Part shown: piece by piece, positions 1 through 34,734 of the stretch
Numbering within the stretch: the first letter of the stretch is position 1
Layout: each line of letters begins with the position of its first letter
Origin: Apostichopus japonicus
Lineage: Eukaryota; Echinodermata; Holothuroidea; Aspidochirotida; Stichopodidae
Direction: 5' to 3'
Assembly: GCF_037975245.1 (NCBI RefSeq)
Contig: NC_092574.1
Span: 1,891,001 to 1,955,000 of the forward strand
Length of the DNA stretch: 64,000 bases
The notes under the pieces: generated by a model
Database searches by the model: none
What the model was told of the DNA's origin: nothing
Seen by the model: the letters and a program-made list of their open reading frames with translations, nothing else
Position numbers and translations under genes: made by a program

Positions 1-560
1 TATAGCCCTTTGGTTGTTATGACAACAGGGCTGGTAAATGCCAGCTGATGTGGTTGGCATTTCAACAGGGCTCGTATGCCCTTTCGTATGGTTGATGTGT
101 CAACGGGGACGATACGTGTATGCCGTATGGTGTGTGGGCCAATCAGGCTCGTATATGTTCACCCCCTGTGTAGTTCATAAGACAAAGGGGTTGGCATGGA
201 TAACATGTATCGCTGGTTCGTGTAACAACGGGGCTGGTATGTGTATATATTACAACTTATTGATGTGGTATGCTGACTGATGTACGACCACCGAAAGTAT
301 ACGCAATACGTGTGAGTTCTTGTTTCTTATCTTCACACACTACATATATGTTACCAATAATTAATACGTACCCCAGGCCCCAACCAACCCCCCCCCCAAT
401 CTTTTAAAATTAATCAATCATTATCACGACAATGATGTTTTGTCAACCTTGTACTATTCCTTTCAGTCTCCAGTGTTTGTTTGTTTGTTCTGTTTTGTGG
501 GGGAGGGCAAACTGGGCAGGGTTACAACTTTATTTTTAATATTTTTCAATTTCAATGTAG
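1..560 (+). other. Intron of the upstream CLCA copy (window left edge)
   Basis: Base 1 corresponds to about base 27110 of the downstream copy, five bases past the donor of its exon 12, so the window opens just inside the matching intron of copy A. Stretches at 1-60 and 150-250 align with 27110-27170 and 27780-27890. No coding sequence is seen here. A branch/polypyrimidine region leads to the acceptor at 559-560. Confidence 0.7.
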
Positions 561-764
561 GTGCCGATATAAAAAATAACGACGGTATTTACTCACGGTA
601 TTTCACTCAGTGAAGCGGTGTTGGCTTCTATGGGTTTAAAATACGTGTTGAAAACAATGGAGAAGCCACGGTATTGGGACCGAGGACATCGTGACGGTTT
701 TCAGCCACTGGGATTTATGTCGACCCAGAGCTTCTCTTATCCGGGAACATAACCGAATCTTTAG
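561..764 (+). pseudogene. CLCA copy A, exon 13 equivalent
   Basis: The acceptor AG is at 559-560 and the donor GT at 765-766. Translation in the phase of copy B gives the DNGIY-like segment and an SGNIT motif as in exon 13 of copy B, with TGA at 611 and 692. Its length (204) differs from copy B (201) by one codon, so the frame is kept despite the stops. The donor runs directly into a (TA)n tract. Confidence 0.75.
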
Positions 765-775
765 GTATATATATA

Positions 776-845
<70 letters not shown>
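765..845. repeat. (TA)n microsatellite
   Basis: This is an almost pure TA dinucleotide run starting at the splice donor of the pseudogene exon. The YIYI-type open frames across it are artefacts of the repeat. Confidence 0.95.
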
Positions 846-852
<7 letters not shown>

Positions 853-1399
853 TACATACTTAATTCTATTGTGAATTGGGGTGTACACCTAATGACAAAT
901 CAAATCATGGAAGGACCGTTTCGTTTTATCTTATGAAAAACCTCTAAAAGATCTAAATTGTCATGTGTAGGCCCCTAATCATTGACCGGAAAACACGAAT
1001 TAGATCTGTTTTGTCTGATTAGTGAGTATATAGGGAAAGAGGGATTCTGTCCTGTTCATCCTCTCCTCCTTTTGATTACGCATGCGCAGTGGATGTGTGA
1101 AGTGTCATAACCATGGCGAGGTTGCGGCGAGGGGGTGGGGGCGGGAGAAATATTTTTGTCTTGAAGGTTAGTTAATCCTACATCAGCGTCAGTCTGAGCA
1201 AACGATCGAGACCATGCTTGATATCTATGCACGTATGTAAAATAGTAATGAAACTTTGATATGTTGTGAAATGGTAGAAATAAATAGACTAAACTGAACT
1301 AAACTAGTTTTGACATGAACGGGTCTATAGACAATGTGTAAACAATCCAGAGTATCTTTAATATTGTTACCGCCATTTATCTTATCGTTTGATCTGAAG

Positions 1400-1648
1400 G
1401 AAATATATCCATAGGGTTACCAGGTACTCCAATACCAGAGATTGTCGGGGTTCCCGCACCAAACTTTACCAGATGAGTTTCAGGTGGAGCTAGTAGTGTC
1501 TCTGAATTACCACCAGAATGGAACCCTTCCATTGACACATTTGCACCCAGCAAGATCACAGATCTCGCCTTGTTGAATACCTCATTCAGTCGGGGTACCG
1601 TGACGATCACTTTCACCGCTCCAGGGGACGATTTTGATTTTTTGAATG
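1400..1648 (+). pseudogene. CLCA copy A, exon 14 equivalent
   Basis: The length is identical to exon 14 of copy B (249 bases), with AG at 1398-1399 and GT at 1649-1650. It encodes the SGGASSVSELPPEWNPS segment, the conserved CLCA region before the last fibronectin-like part. One TGA (1474-1476) replaces a Gly codon of copy B. Confidence 0.75.
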
Positions 1649-1825
1649 GTGAGTGCTGCTCTGGCAAAAGAGATTCGAGTTAGGGAAGGAAATTTGATAT
1701 CCAGTGTCTCAATGTCCATTAAAAAGAGAAGATAATAGTAAACCCTGACAGATTTAATTTTAATTTTCAGAACCATTGGGCATAATATTATATTTATTTA
1801 AAATTGTCAAGCATCTGTGAGCATT

Positions 1826-3825
1826 TACACAGGGGCGTATCCAGGATTTTCTAACCCGGGGGGGGGGGGGCGAATTACTATCTAAGCGGAGCGCCACCAT
1901 CGGTTGGCGCGCAGCGTACAAGAAAATTTCTGGTTTTGATACCCCCCAGATCACCGGAAATGACCCTTCTCGGGCTTGAAAATGACCAACCAGATGTAAA
2001 CTTTTGCCTGAGAACCAAGTATTTCGAAATAGTTTTTTCCCCATCCATAACCTTTTTGAAGATAATCACCAGTCACACATCATGTTCGACCTCATCGCAT
2101 CTCCTGTGGATCATTGCTTTTTGTAGGTGATTCTACGTCGCGGCCCACAGTACCCGACAGCCCCACTTTTAAAGGTTTGAAGCCCATTTTTTGTTCAGAA
2201 TTTCAAAATTCACATTTCTCGTGATTAAAATCACTTCAAAACAAACCCATAATGTTGCAAAAAATTTCATCTATGGACAACCAATATAGAAAAACCTCCT
2301 TGAACCCCTAACAGACTGGTCAAATTGTACGAGTAGAGGGAAGTATGATGAAAAATGTTGGTCAGGAAATTTTCGAAAATTCAAACACAGTTAATTTATT
2401 GGTGTTCAAATATTGAAACCTCCTATAACGGCTATTATAAAACTTCGTTGAAGGCAATGAAAAAAATACCAGATATTTCCGCAACCGAACACTACACACA
2501 TAGGTCAAGGAGGTGGGGTTGGGGGGGGGCGGGCTAACAAAATATTTCTTTCTGAAAATTCGGGCAATATTTTTCGGGCACCTATACTGGAAGAAAAATA
2601 CATTGCAATGATGTAGCTTAAGGAAATGAATAGTTTAAAAATTATCTCCTTGGTAATTAAAATAAAGTTCTAAGCTTGACCGATTAATTCGCCATTACTA
2701 ATATAAAAGAGAGTTTTGACATAATTGGACCTCCATGCTTTTTCTCCATCTACGTAGGACAATTCCTTGTTTATATAAGCATTCCGCGGTATACTGCGCA
2801 ACTTTCAGTGACCGTACGGTACATGATGGCGCATATGATGTAGTAACCGATGCTTGCTTATATGATATTGACATAAACATGTTGAACGCGCGCGGAGCGC
2901 GCGAAAATGCTGGTTTTATTTTTGTGGCAAGTCGTTACAGCTCCCCAAATCAAATTGGGCTCCTTCGCCTTTGACTAAGACAGTTTTGAGGCTGTTCATC
3001 CTGGAACGCCATTGTCATGCTCACTGATATGATGTGATATCTGCTCTTTGCTTTACAAATTCGAACAGGCGCGTAGCGAATAATTTGCCAAGGGAGGGCC
3101 GAAGCCCGTAGGCAAACTATCTGAGCGTAGCGCCACTACGAGTTGGCGCGAAGTGTACAAGAAACTTTTGGCCGAAAATGCCTCCCAGATCGCTGGAAAT
3201 GACACTTCCCATGCCTTGTAAGTTGCATCTAAGCATTTTCTTTTTCGAATTTACTAGCGATATCATTAAAAAAAAATATGCTCGGGGGGGCGGCGGTCGC
3301 CCCATTCCCGAAATGCGTCATGTTCCCCGACGACTCGGTCGAGTTCGAGACCAGCCACAGTTGGTTTCATAGCACAATTGTTTAAGGCGTCCATACACAC
3401 GCACACGCGTTATCAAAGACCATATATAGTATATATACATATATAGATACATTAGTGAGAGAGGAAAAATGGAAACGTCAAAAATGGATTTGTCTGTGAA
3501 AGGGGTTGGGTGAGGCGCACATCCCTTCCGAAATCCTCGATCCGTCACTGGCTACCCGGCCATGTGTATATAATATGGTTCAGCGCTGTAATGATGTCAC
3601 TGTTCCTCTTTCTCTTCCCGGTGTCTTGGCGTTTATCGTCTACTCCCTCCTTTACTCCTTTTTCTCTCCTTCTTTTTCTTTTCCCTTCCTTCCTCACATC
3701 CTCCTCTTTTTCTTTTTTTCCCCATCTTTTTTCCTCTTTTCTTCTCTTTTTTTCTCTCCTCTTTTTCTTACCCGGGGGGGGGGGCGCGCCCCCAACGCCC
3801 CCCTGGATCGCGCCTTAGTAGTACT
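1826..3825. mobile_element. ~2 kb composite transposon insertion in intron 14 of copy A
   Basis: Copy B has an uninterrupted sequence here (about 29960-29985), while copy A has extra DNA starting CAGGGGCGTATCCAGG (1831) and ending near CTGGATCGCGCC (about 3804-3815). These ends are roughly inverted repeats and each has a G run just inside. The interior holds smaller repeat pieces: a GCGCGCGGAGCGCGCG hairpin at 2887 shared with 49420, and a segment at 3118-3260 that recurs inverted at 36660-36810. A polypyrimidine stretch covers 3640-3770. No transposase is seen, so it is probably non-autonomous and nested. Confidence 0.6.
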
Positions 3826-4219
3826 AAATGATATATCAAAATAAAACGCGGTTTCATACTGTACTAGAGAGTGCATAGATAGACCCACATGAGTGGTTAT
3901 CATGATAGAGTGATAAAAAGGAGACGGAAGTGTGGCGTGCAACAATATTAAGGAGTCGTAATGAAAACAGTAAAAAGAAAATTGGAATGCAGAAAGTTTA
4001 TGAAAGAAAAGAAAATATAGCAAGTTCCAAACTTGATTGTGAGAACATATTCAGTTTCAACTACCTTGTCCCACCCCAACCCACCCACCCACATAACTTT
4101 GACCCCATTTCGTTTCATCTATAAGCTACCAGTCACCGATATCTGTATCAACCGAGGAGGCAATTAGTCAAAGTGGTTGTTTACCAACAATCAGTGACAA
4201 TAGACTGTTCTATTTACAG

Positions 4220-5008
4220 TGGCGTCAAATGTTCAAAATGGAGTTTTTCCTGACAGGCATACAAACACAACATAGGCCTATACTACACTGGTTTCTGTAG
4301 AACGATCACATATACATACACGTACTAGTAGACATGTTGGTCCAATTTCCTTCCTCAGCTCATCATTACGTAATCAGATGGGCAAACTCTTGAAAGGAAC
4401 TACGTAATAAATCATCGATCACCAATGAAATTTACCAAACTGATGTTTTACATGGAAATCTTTCTTCTCCTGCACCTTACGGAGACGAAGAAATTATGAT
4501 AATTCAGGTAGCAACTGTCCCGCAACACTTAGAAACGTATTCGGTGGTGTTAGGTCTATATGTTGTCGATGAATCGGATAATAAGGGAGACATGTCAAAT
4601 ACTGCCAAAATGACCTCTAGACAGGAGATACCAACCCCAGAACCGGTTCAATCTACTGTTAGTCTTGAAACAACTACGTCCGTTGATAAGGTACCCTATA
4701 CCACAACGAACGTCGCATTGACACCAACAACGAAGACTGAACAGAAGATGACAACATCCAAAATGGCGGCGACCATAGCATTGAAGACACAGAAAGTTGC
4801 TACAACACCTTACGAAAATGAAAATGCCAAAACAGGAAATATTTTTTATAATGTGGTTGTTGTATTGAGTCTTATAGTTATATCAATGCTACTTTTGGGG
4901 CTTATTCTTCTGGCGTGTTTTGGTCATAGCCGAAATACAGAAAGGCGTGATCGTTCTTTGAAAGTGGTTCCAAAGGATGTGAATGGTGTAGTAATCTCGA
5001 AAGTATAA
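4220..5008 (+). pseudogene. CLCA copy A, terminal exon with membrane anchor
   Basis: The acceptor AG is at 4218-4219 and the stop TAA at 5006-5008. The 5' third is broken by a frameshift and two stops. From 4496 the frame is open for 170 codons: about 60 residues that match the end of copy B, a Thr-rich stalk, a hydrophobic helix (around VVVVLSLIVISMLLLGLILL), and a short basic tail ending VVISKV. This is a type I membrane anchor as in some CLCA proteins. Homology with copy B is lost after about 4741. Confidence 0.7.
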
Positions 5009-5041
5009 CTTCATGTTGTTCATCATGAAGGGTTTAAGAGA

Positions 5042-7317
5042 CAGTGGCATAACTAGCAGCCGGTGCGGGCTCCCGGGGCCCATGGGCCTGATGTTAAGGA
5101 CCGAAAAATATCACCACCAATCGACCTAAGACAAGTATTATAGGTAATATGATTTTATTCATTTGTTTAGGTCTGATATTTTGTTCAGTGCAGTTCTTAA
5201 AAGTTATCTCCCGAAACCCACCAATATGGCGAATTCAAACGAAAAGCTTTCCTCAACAGAGAAAGCCTAACAGTGCCATATTCCGGTCATCAAAGAACTG
5301 TCACCTTAGCTGAAACTATGGTTGGGCTAGGGTGAATGTGGACTATCCTTGGCCGGGTGGATGAGGAGAGGGGGACCATATCTATTGCTGCACCCCGATC
5401 GATAGTTTGATCCTTGCTGGGCCACGCTCACGATAGTTAAGAGGAGATGAACATTACAAGAAATATCGTGTTTATTACTTATTTCATTAAGACTTTAGTA
5501 AATTATTACTTCTATTGCAATCAAAAATTGTATGTGGGACCGGAGAAAAAAATAACTGACATGTTTATTTACTTGTGTATTATGTTTAAGTATTATGTCG
5601 AGGAATTGATACTACAGCTCGTTACAGTAATTCGAAATATAGCGAGTGTGTACCACGAATCGCAATACGTAAATTTATTTGTAACAGCCTATAGTGACGA
5701 AACTTCACAAATGATTAATTTGTTCAATATTTATATAATTTGTTATGCTTTTGACGTGTTTACAGTATTTAACTTGTTATAGGAAAGTGAATGCTTTTCG
5801 TGCTCTCTGTGTTGTCTTCTTCTTGTTTACTTGTTCTTTTAAAGTCGTTTTATTTTTATCACTAAGACTCACAGTTTAAACAGATGTCAACTCGAAACCT
5901 TACTTGCACGTACTTGGGATGTTTCGTTAGTTAGGCTATAGATATTGTATCGTGCGATCATTATGATCTTCTTTTCAAGTTTATGCGAAGTTTGAAAAGG
6001 TAATTTGTCATGCTTCCTTTGAATCCTGTTTTGCGTGAACTTTGGATTTTAAATTTGGTCTCAACAAATTGAAACTAAAGGTATTAAGAATTTGACGTTT
6101 TATGAATAATTGTGCGGGTGAACCACTATAGTTAACAGTGTTTTGTGTACTGACAATGATAAGGAATTTGAAAGTTGGCATTAAGATGATGATGTAGTGT
6201 CATTTTACCCTTTGGTTTGATTGCTTCTCTTAAGAACTTACTACAAAACCTGTAAAAAATATCTCCGCTCTGATATCGAGAAATGTTAATATGTCTAACT
6301 CCATTTAGCTTCGTGAATTCAGTAAACTCACTTGATATAAGCTGTGGTCCATTTTCGGAAACAACTTTTACCGGTCAACCATATGGTGACAATTTAAAAA
6401 CGAACAATCTCAATTAACTTAGATGTTGTAATTCTTGACATTTGGGTATATTTCTGGCTATTTAGAATGTGCATTAACAATTGCAAGGAAATATTTACCT
6501 TGAGGCTTCTCTGCAAACTCTATATGAATATACGTTGTCATGGTCTTGAAGGCCATGACTTCATATTGGTGCTTCTGGTAACTGATTCCTAACAGATTAA
6601 CAAATTTGACATGATAATTACAGTTAATTCAATGTCTTTGTCTCGTCCTAGCCACCAAAACAAACTTCTATCTAACTCTTTAATTTTGCACATTCCTAAA
6701 TACTCTTCATGCAATGTTGGCAAAACGCCATGACGTAGACTACTTGGAATTATATATTTCTCTTCATCCCCACAAGAAACAATCCTGTTCTACTGACTGT
6801 TACGTTCGCCTATTGAAATATGCTTTCTATTTGTCAGCATCAATTGTATTTGGCCATCCATTTAGGTGCTCTAGGCTGCTCTAAAGTTTTCTCAACATCC
6901 TTTATTTTGAGATCCCATGTTTTGATATGGTCATCAAATAGTTTAGTGAAATAGAAAAAAAAAACAATCTTGTAAGTTACTTTGAAATATCATGACATAT
7001 CTTTTGTGAGTTTGACACCGGCATTGACATTTTTTGACAAATCTGCAAACTTTGCGCGTGGAAAATAAAAGAAAGATTGACTGGGCTTTCAGCCAAGTAA
7101 CATACTGAAATGACCGAACTATATGTCAAACTGACATCAAAGCTTGCGTCGAACACACTGATTCAGTAGTAAACATTATGTGTGTTGTAGTCTTGTAGAG
7201 CAGGAATTATATTATTCGACGGTCGTTAACATGCGTTTTCAGTACAGTGCGACTACTGTATACTTCTCGGCCTATGCGCTATGCCACGTGCCCCCCCCCC
7301 CCGTAGCTACGCCACTG
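5042..7317. mobile_element. Putative TIR element, ~2.3 kb
   Basis: The left end CAGTGGCATAACTA and the right end TAGCTACGCCACTG form an imperfect 14 bp inverted repeat of hAT-like type, with a C run inside the right end. No clear target duplication and no transposase were found, so the two ends may belong to different insertions. The interior is AT-rich; the 111-codon frame at 5447-5782 resembles nothing I know. Confidence 0.35.
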
Positions 7318-8917
7318 GCCAGTTTTTAAAGAGTCCGTAGATTTTACAAAACTTCACTCAAAATTGGCAAGCCCCGCCCAACATATCATGCACCAATCAA
7401 ATCGCTCTGTTTTGTTTACGACCGTTAGGCATAGGACTTACGAGTGGACGATACGAGTATTTATAGATTACAATTTTGTGAAATGAACATGCTGATATCG
7501 GCGGTCACAGTGATTTTACGGTAAATCTTTTGCACCATTTGGGCAACAGAAAATAAATTACTTTCTTTCGATTGCGACAGCTTTACTCCATTAAAGGGTG
7601 TGAAGACTCACGCACAAAGAAACGTCTCATGCCGGTAATCTGACCTAGTTTCGAATGAGGTGTAACAAAAGTGTTAGACTCCACCAGATCGATCCCAGAA
7701 AATACACAAACAGTACCGTCGGTATTTAGACACTAGTGTCCAGTCAATACAGCTACGGTCAATACCCACTACACAGTGTGTATAGCAGTGTGGACATCTC
7801 AGGTCTACATAAAATATAGCAAGGTATCACGTTACATTACTGTCTGCATTTTGTAGCGACAAGACAAGAAAACGTCATTTGCAAGCAACGGAAAGTTAAC
7901 TTTTTCAGAGCGCTGAACACTGTTTAGGGCGAGTCTTCAATGCATTTAAACCGCCTGGCCAGAGTGCATTTAGAATAAGATGCATTGAATCTGCTTCGAA
8001 AGTTTGTTTTCCGAAATTGATCAGCAAACACGTATTGACATTGTGTGTATCATCAGCGTGCTCGACACATGCTTAAAGATTTGGGTCGTGGGCACTTAAA
8101 TTCAGTTTTAAACTATCGAGGTTACTTGTTTTAAGGGTTCTCGCTTGATATATATTCCTTGTGAAGTTATAGGAAACAATCTATGTTAATTTTATAGACG
8201 AAAAGGAACGGACTATTCAGCTAAAACTAGTGTATTTCTCCACCGTTACTTCCGAGGGCGTTAAAATTCCTTAACTTGAACTTTGAGGTAACATAAAATG
8301 TCCTCACCTAAAAAAAGAAAAGACAATCACGGTTCAGATAATCGATCATATAAACTCTAAAATTGTCAACAGTCGTAAGTTTAGTGCCGTAAAGGGGGTT
8401 TTCCCGCCATTGTTTTGAAGTATTTTGAAGTTACGACGGCTTTGTACTTAGATAGGCCAAGGCTAATCTTTTTTTAAACTAAATTACGAAAGTGCATGTC
8501 ATGTGAGATCATGGTTCTTGCACATCAATAAGCGACCGTCTGGCTGTGTACCAACCAATCTAAGGCAAAGTGATTGTTCGCTGTGGGAGGGAGGACATGA
8601 ATAAACATTTTGGGGATTGGCAAACCCGCCTGATTGGCTTCTTTGCTTTTCAGAAGCAAATCTGCCAAAATCAAAGGAAAACATAAGCTAGCATGTGAAA
8701 AAGAAAGGTGCACTAGACTGTTCATATACTAGGGTCATAACAGACTGTGATCACTTTGCACAGACAATCAGTCCACGAACCGAAGAAGAAGTTGTTGTTG
8801 TTTGATGTCGTCACAGTAAACACAATTTACTGAACTGACAGAAAGCATATTTGGCGTTAGTCGGTTCCTATTTGGAAATTGGTTGGATGAGCACACTTAG
8901 CTACCAGTCATTATAAA
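7318..8917 (+). promoter_or_regulatory. Upstream region of CLCA copy B
   Basis: This 1.6 kb between the element above and the first ATG of copy B must hold the promoter and 5' UTR. I see no coding sequence. A TATAAAA at 8911-8917 abuts the ATG and is too close to be its TATA box, so the start site cannot be placed from sequence alone. Confidence 0.35.
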
Positions 8918-30880
<21,963 letters not shown>

Positions 30881-30979
30881 TAAATAATATCTGAACTGAA
30901 AAGAACATTTTATATCTATTCCGGACTCTCGCTGAACAATTAAAATTGCGGTGGGTGGGGTGGGGGTATTTGCTATGGG

Positions 30980-30985
30980 AATAAA
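30980..30985 (+). terminator. Candidate polyadenylation signal AATAAA
   Basis: Lies 100 bases past the stop codon of CLCA copy B, after a G-rich stretch at 30950-30967. It is the nearest canonical signal. Confidence 0.45.
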
Positions 30986-33900
30986 TGTAGTGTCAGCAGG
31001 CTATTATTATGTTACGGTGTGTTCATAGCGTATCTTTGTAAGACGGCGATTTTTAATGTCGAAATATGTGGGCGACTGGGACTAACAAGGAGGGGGGAGG
31101 GGTATCCTGTTCTAAATCAGGTACTGTTAATAAGCGAAACACGTTCACCAGTTATAACGTTGTTGTCCCTTTAGTAATGTTACATTTATGACGGTCTGCG
31201 TGGCTTAGAAAAAAAGAAATAAAAGTAAGTTGGCTACTCGAGCTATATAGGCTCTAACAATTGCTGTCGAATTTTCGCTATTTTACCACGTTAATGGTTT
31301 CTATAGTACTTTTCTCAGTATTAACCAGTATATATTCAGTATATAACTTGAAACGAGCCACAGACATTGCGTAAGGTGCAACATGGGATTATGAAATCAC
31401 TCCGAGCCAGGAGTTCTATATTCTTGAAGGTAAGGATAGGGGTTTAAAACTAAGAAAATACGACCATTCCCTATCTGTCAAACAATTTTAACTTGTTTGG
31501 TGAAATAATTATGACCTTTAATTAATTTTGTTATCATTCTGTATATTGCTTAATTTCGGACGAATCATAAATTTGCATTCAATTTTATTTGTGCCATTTT
31601 TGATATGTTGTGTATTGGCACAGTCTTGTTAAGCTGAAGTATACAGCTGTAATTTAATATTTGAACATATTGTAATAAATATCAGAATAGATCTCGATGG
31701 AACGGATGAAGTTATCCAATGTTCACCCATTAAATTCGTTGTGCAAACTCACCATATAATTATCCTAGAATTGTTAACTGTACACAAATCAATAAACTAG
31801 CCTAACTTCTAAGATCATATTGAGTTGAGAACTCGAAGCCATGTTCAAGCGGACGTCAAAATTTACCTTGGAGATTTTAAACGTTCGCTAATTGTTGTGC
31901 ATAATCATATATAAAACATTTACAACACGATATTAAGAAACTTGATCCCAGATTTCAATAACATGTGATACGTTCAACCAGTGAATTCTCATATTCTCTC
32001 CAAACATTAACATTCAGGTCAATTTTTACCGTGTCATTAGGCTTAGGATTTAACATACGAAATCCATATTATAATAAATAATAAATAAATACCGTATATT
32101 AAAGTGCTGTTATCATGAAATAAAACATGCTCAAGAGCACTGTACAAAAGAACCAAATCCTGGTATATAAAAATACCAAACTAAGAAAACCTAAAAGTAA
32201 TAACAATAGCAGTAAAAGTAAAACCTGATATAAGACAGGGTAATAAACCACAATAAAGAAAATAAAAAATATAAATATACAAAAAAAATGGGCACAGTAA
32301 AGTGGATAAAACAAAGAAATGTGAATAAGATTAATGCCCATACTCGAGCCTAAAAAGATACGTTTTCAAGTGCTTCTTAAAAATGTCAATATGTGTGATA
32401 TTTCTTAAGTGATGGGGAAGAGAATTCCAGAGTTTAGGACCTATAACTAGCTATCACTGAGCCGTGTGGTATAGTCAATTTTGTATTTTGAGCCAGTTAA
32501 CCCTATCGGTGTATGTGTGCATGCTTTCCCTAAAAACTGCATTGTGGATGGCTGATGAACATAGCTCTGTGTCAGCTTTTCCCTCCATAGTATACTGAGT
32601 GCACAAAACAGAAAAAAATTAATCATTCCAAAACCAGAACAACAAAACTGTATTAAACAGTTATCTCATGGGTAAAGAAAACTAATTATGGACCTGAATT
32701 TTCGATTTAAGAGCACTTAAAAATTGCATGATATCCTTTATCAGGGTCCCAATATCCTCAGAGTTCTAAGGAACTGATTCAGAAACAAACAAAAAAAATA
32801 TATATTTGATAAATTTGACCGGAAACATCAGAGCAAATATAGAAAATAAGAAAGAAATACATCTTCAAGAGTTATTATTCTAAGAGTACTTGTTCCATAA
32901 CAATGCATGTAAGATCCATCTTTTGAATTCAGTTGGAATATATGTTATTGCTCCAAGAACAGTTGATAAATGTTTATAAAATTTGTCCAAGTTTGTGCAC
33001 TCATGTCTGTGATTGCATTGGGTTCACACAAAATGATGTTATTTGAGGTCAAAGGAAAGTCCAAACAATCATTTATTACAATCTTTCCTTCAAGGGTTTT
33101 AATTTCATCCAGATAAATTTGGTGACAAATATCTGTTGATGAAGGGGCATTAGAGCTTTGCGTGTGTAAGGCCTCTGATGTTATAGCTCACTCATGAAAG
33201 ATGATTGCGTTTATTAAGCAAGGTTCTTGCCAGCATTGTAGCTTTCCATGTGTAAGTCCTCTGATATATAGAGCTCACTCACTCATGAAAGAGGATTGGG
33301 ATATTTAAGCAAGGATTTTGCCAGCAATGCCGTTTGGTAAGGAAAGACCATTGAAACGTAAATAAATACTAATTAAAATTGTGTAAGTTTAATCAAATAT
33401 AACTGAAGTAAATTCTAAAATATCGCAAAATGACACAATCTTAAGTAACTGTAATTTACTATAAAGTCTAGCCTGGCAATGTAATGTAGGATATTATAAG
33501 GCCTGTCTATCCTAGCAATACATTATTATGGGCAGCTTAGCCCCCTCCCCACCCTTGACATCTTGTAAGGTGTTGACATAATTTGATCAAGGTTTTTAAT
33601 AATCAACAGTTGGTGTTGGGGTCACATATTTAGAACATATGAAGTCACTTAATATAGTCCTCCCATCTGAGCATATAAAATATAGTAATCCTAGTTGTGT
33701 GGCTTTAGTTTTAAGGTAATTCCTGTAGCATGGTGGCCAGATCCAATTATAATGCACTAATGGCTTTGAACAGGCAAAGCTTACTCATTGTTAAATAAAG
33801 TACTCTAATTTCTACATATTGCTTGTAATATACTTTTTATATGTTACCAACATGCACTAGGAACTACATTTTTGTATTTTGACAACTGGGGCAACTGCCG

Positions 33901-34734
33901 TGGCAATATCTTCACACAAAGAAAAGCACTCCAACCTGGACCTATTATGACACAGTTTACAAGGAAAAGTGGATTGCTTCTGGAATTCAAGTGTATGAGT
34001 TCATATAATATCCTTTGTAATATGTTTATATATTAACAAGTACAATAAGGAAGTTCTAGAAAGAATCATTTGGGGATATTTCTTTCAGTTGTTTGGTTGA
34101 CACAAACAAATAGTAGTAAGTGATTTGAGTAAGTTCACACATAAGATGTTACTTTGATAGTGATGATTTGGACAGGCTTTGCCAATTTACATCATCGTTT
34201 GCGACACAATGCTAGACAAAACTGCTTGACTTTCCATTGCTAAGGTTAAATAAAATTTTATGTTTTCATTTACTGAAGGCTGGCATAAATGGGAATGAGG
34301 TCTAGCTAGACTTTGCCAGGGTGTGTTGGATCGGCCATCATTACATCGACAGTGCAGCGATTTTAGTAGATTTTAGAAGCAAGGGCAGAAACGACAAAAC
34401 TCTCATTTCTCCGAGGAAATCAACTACTCTATATGAGTGTATATTAATTTTACTCATGAATATGACAAAAGAAGTGGCTGTGGAGCAGTGGCCTAGCCAG
34501 AGGGGGGCCAGGGGCAATGCCCCCCAAATTTGCTTTGTGCTACAGTCTTGACCCCCCCCCCCCCAAATGGAATCCAGTGATGTATTCAAAATACTTCTTG
34601 TTTACATTTTTTCGAGTATTTATACCTCAGGGCTCAATTTCATACTTCACATAAGGTCAGAACTTGGTAATCAGACCGAGATATTACACATTTTAGGCCT
34701 TCATCATGTTTAAACTTCCTCCCACAGCATGTCC
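30986..34734. other. Intergenic, no gene seen
   Basis: AT-rich DNA with stops in all frames. A two-copy duplication of ~85 bp lies at 33165-33330 (CTCTGATGTTATAGCTCACTC and its repeat). The 32340-32440 segment resembles 54250-54330, suggesting a dispersed repeat. A MITE-like start CAGTGGCCTAGCCAG with nearby G and C runs sits at 34490-34565. Confidence 0.6.

Larger units (their letters stand above)
1..5008 (+). pseudogene. CLCA-family gene copy A, 3' part, degraded
   Basis: Three exons (561-764, 1400-1648, 4220-5008) match exons 13, 14 and 15 of the complete copy at 8918-30880 in order, phase and splice-site position, and the introns align too. The family comprises calcium-activated chloride channel regulators, secreted or type I membrane glycoproteins. 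In-frame TGA codons occur at 611-613, 692-694 and 1474-1476 where copy B has sense codons. In the last exon an extra base near 4252 shifts the frame into a TAG, and another TGA lies at 4391-4393. The final 170 codons (4496-5008) are open. The 5' part of the gene lies left of the window. I read this as a pseudogenised tandem duplicate; a truncated product from the open 3' end is possible but unsupported. Confidence 0.8.

Noticed and set aside
636-936. Open frames of alternating Tyr-Ile across 691-936 (+) and 636-848 (-), and the similar ones near 15.6, 18.4, 37.1, 39.5 and 52.2 kb
   Set aside because: They are translations of (TA)n microsatellites, open on both strands, with no real protein content.
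3506-3844. Two overlapping 102-112 codon frames rich in Phe, Ser and Leu that look like membrane proteins
   Set aside because: They translate a polypyrimidine tract inside a transposon insertion; hydrophobicity comes from base composition.
5447-5782. 111-codon frame starting MNITRNIVFITYF
   Set aside because: AT-driven composition inside a probable transposon; nothing like a transposase.
8911-8917. TATAAAA just before the CLCA start codon as a TATA box
   Set aside because: It touches the ATG, leaving no room for a 25-30 base offset to a transcription start.
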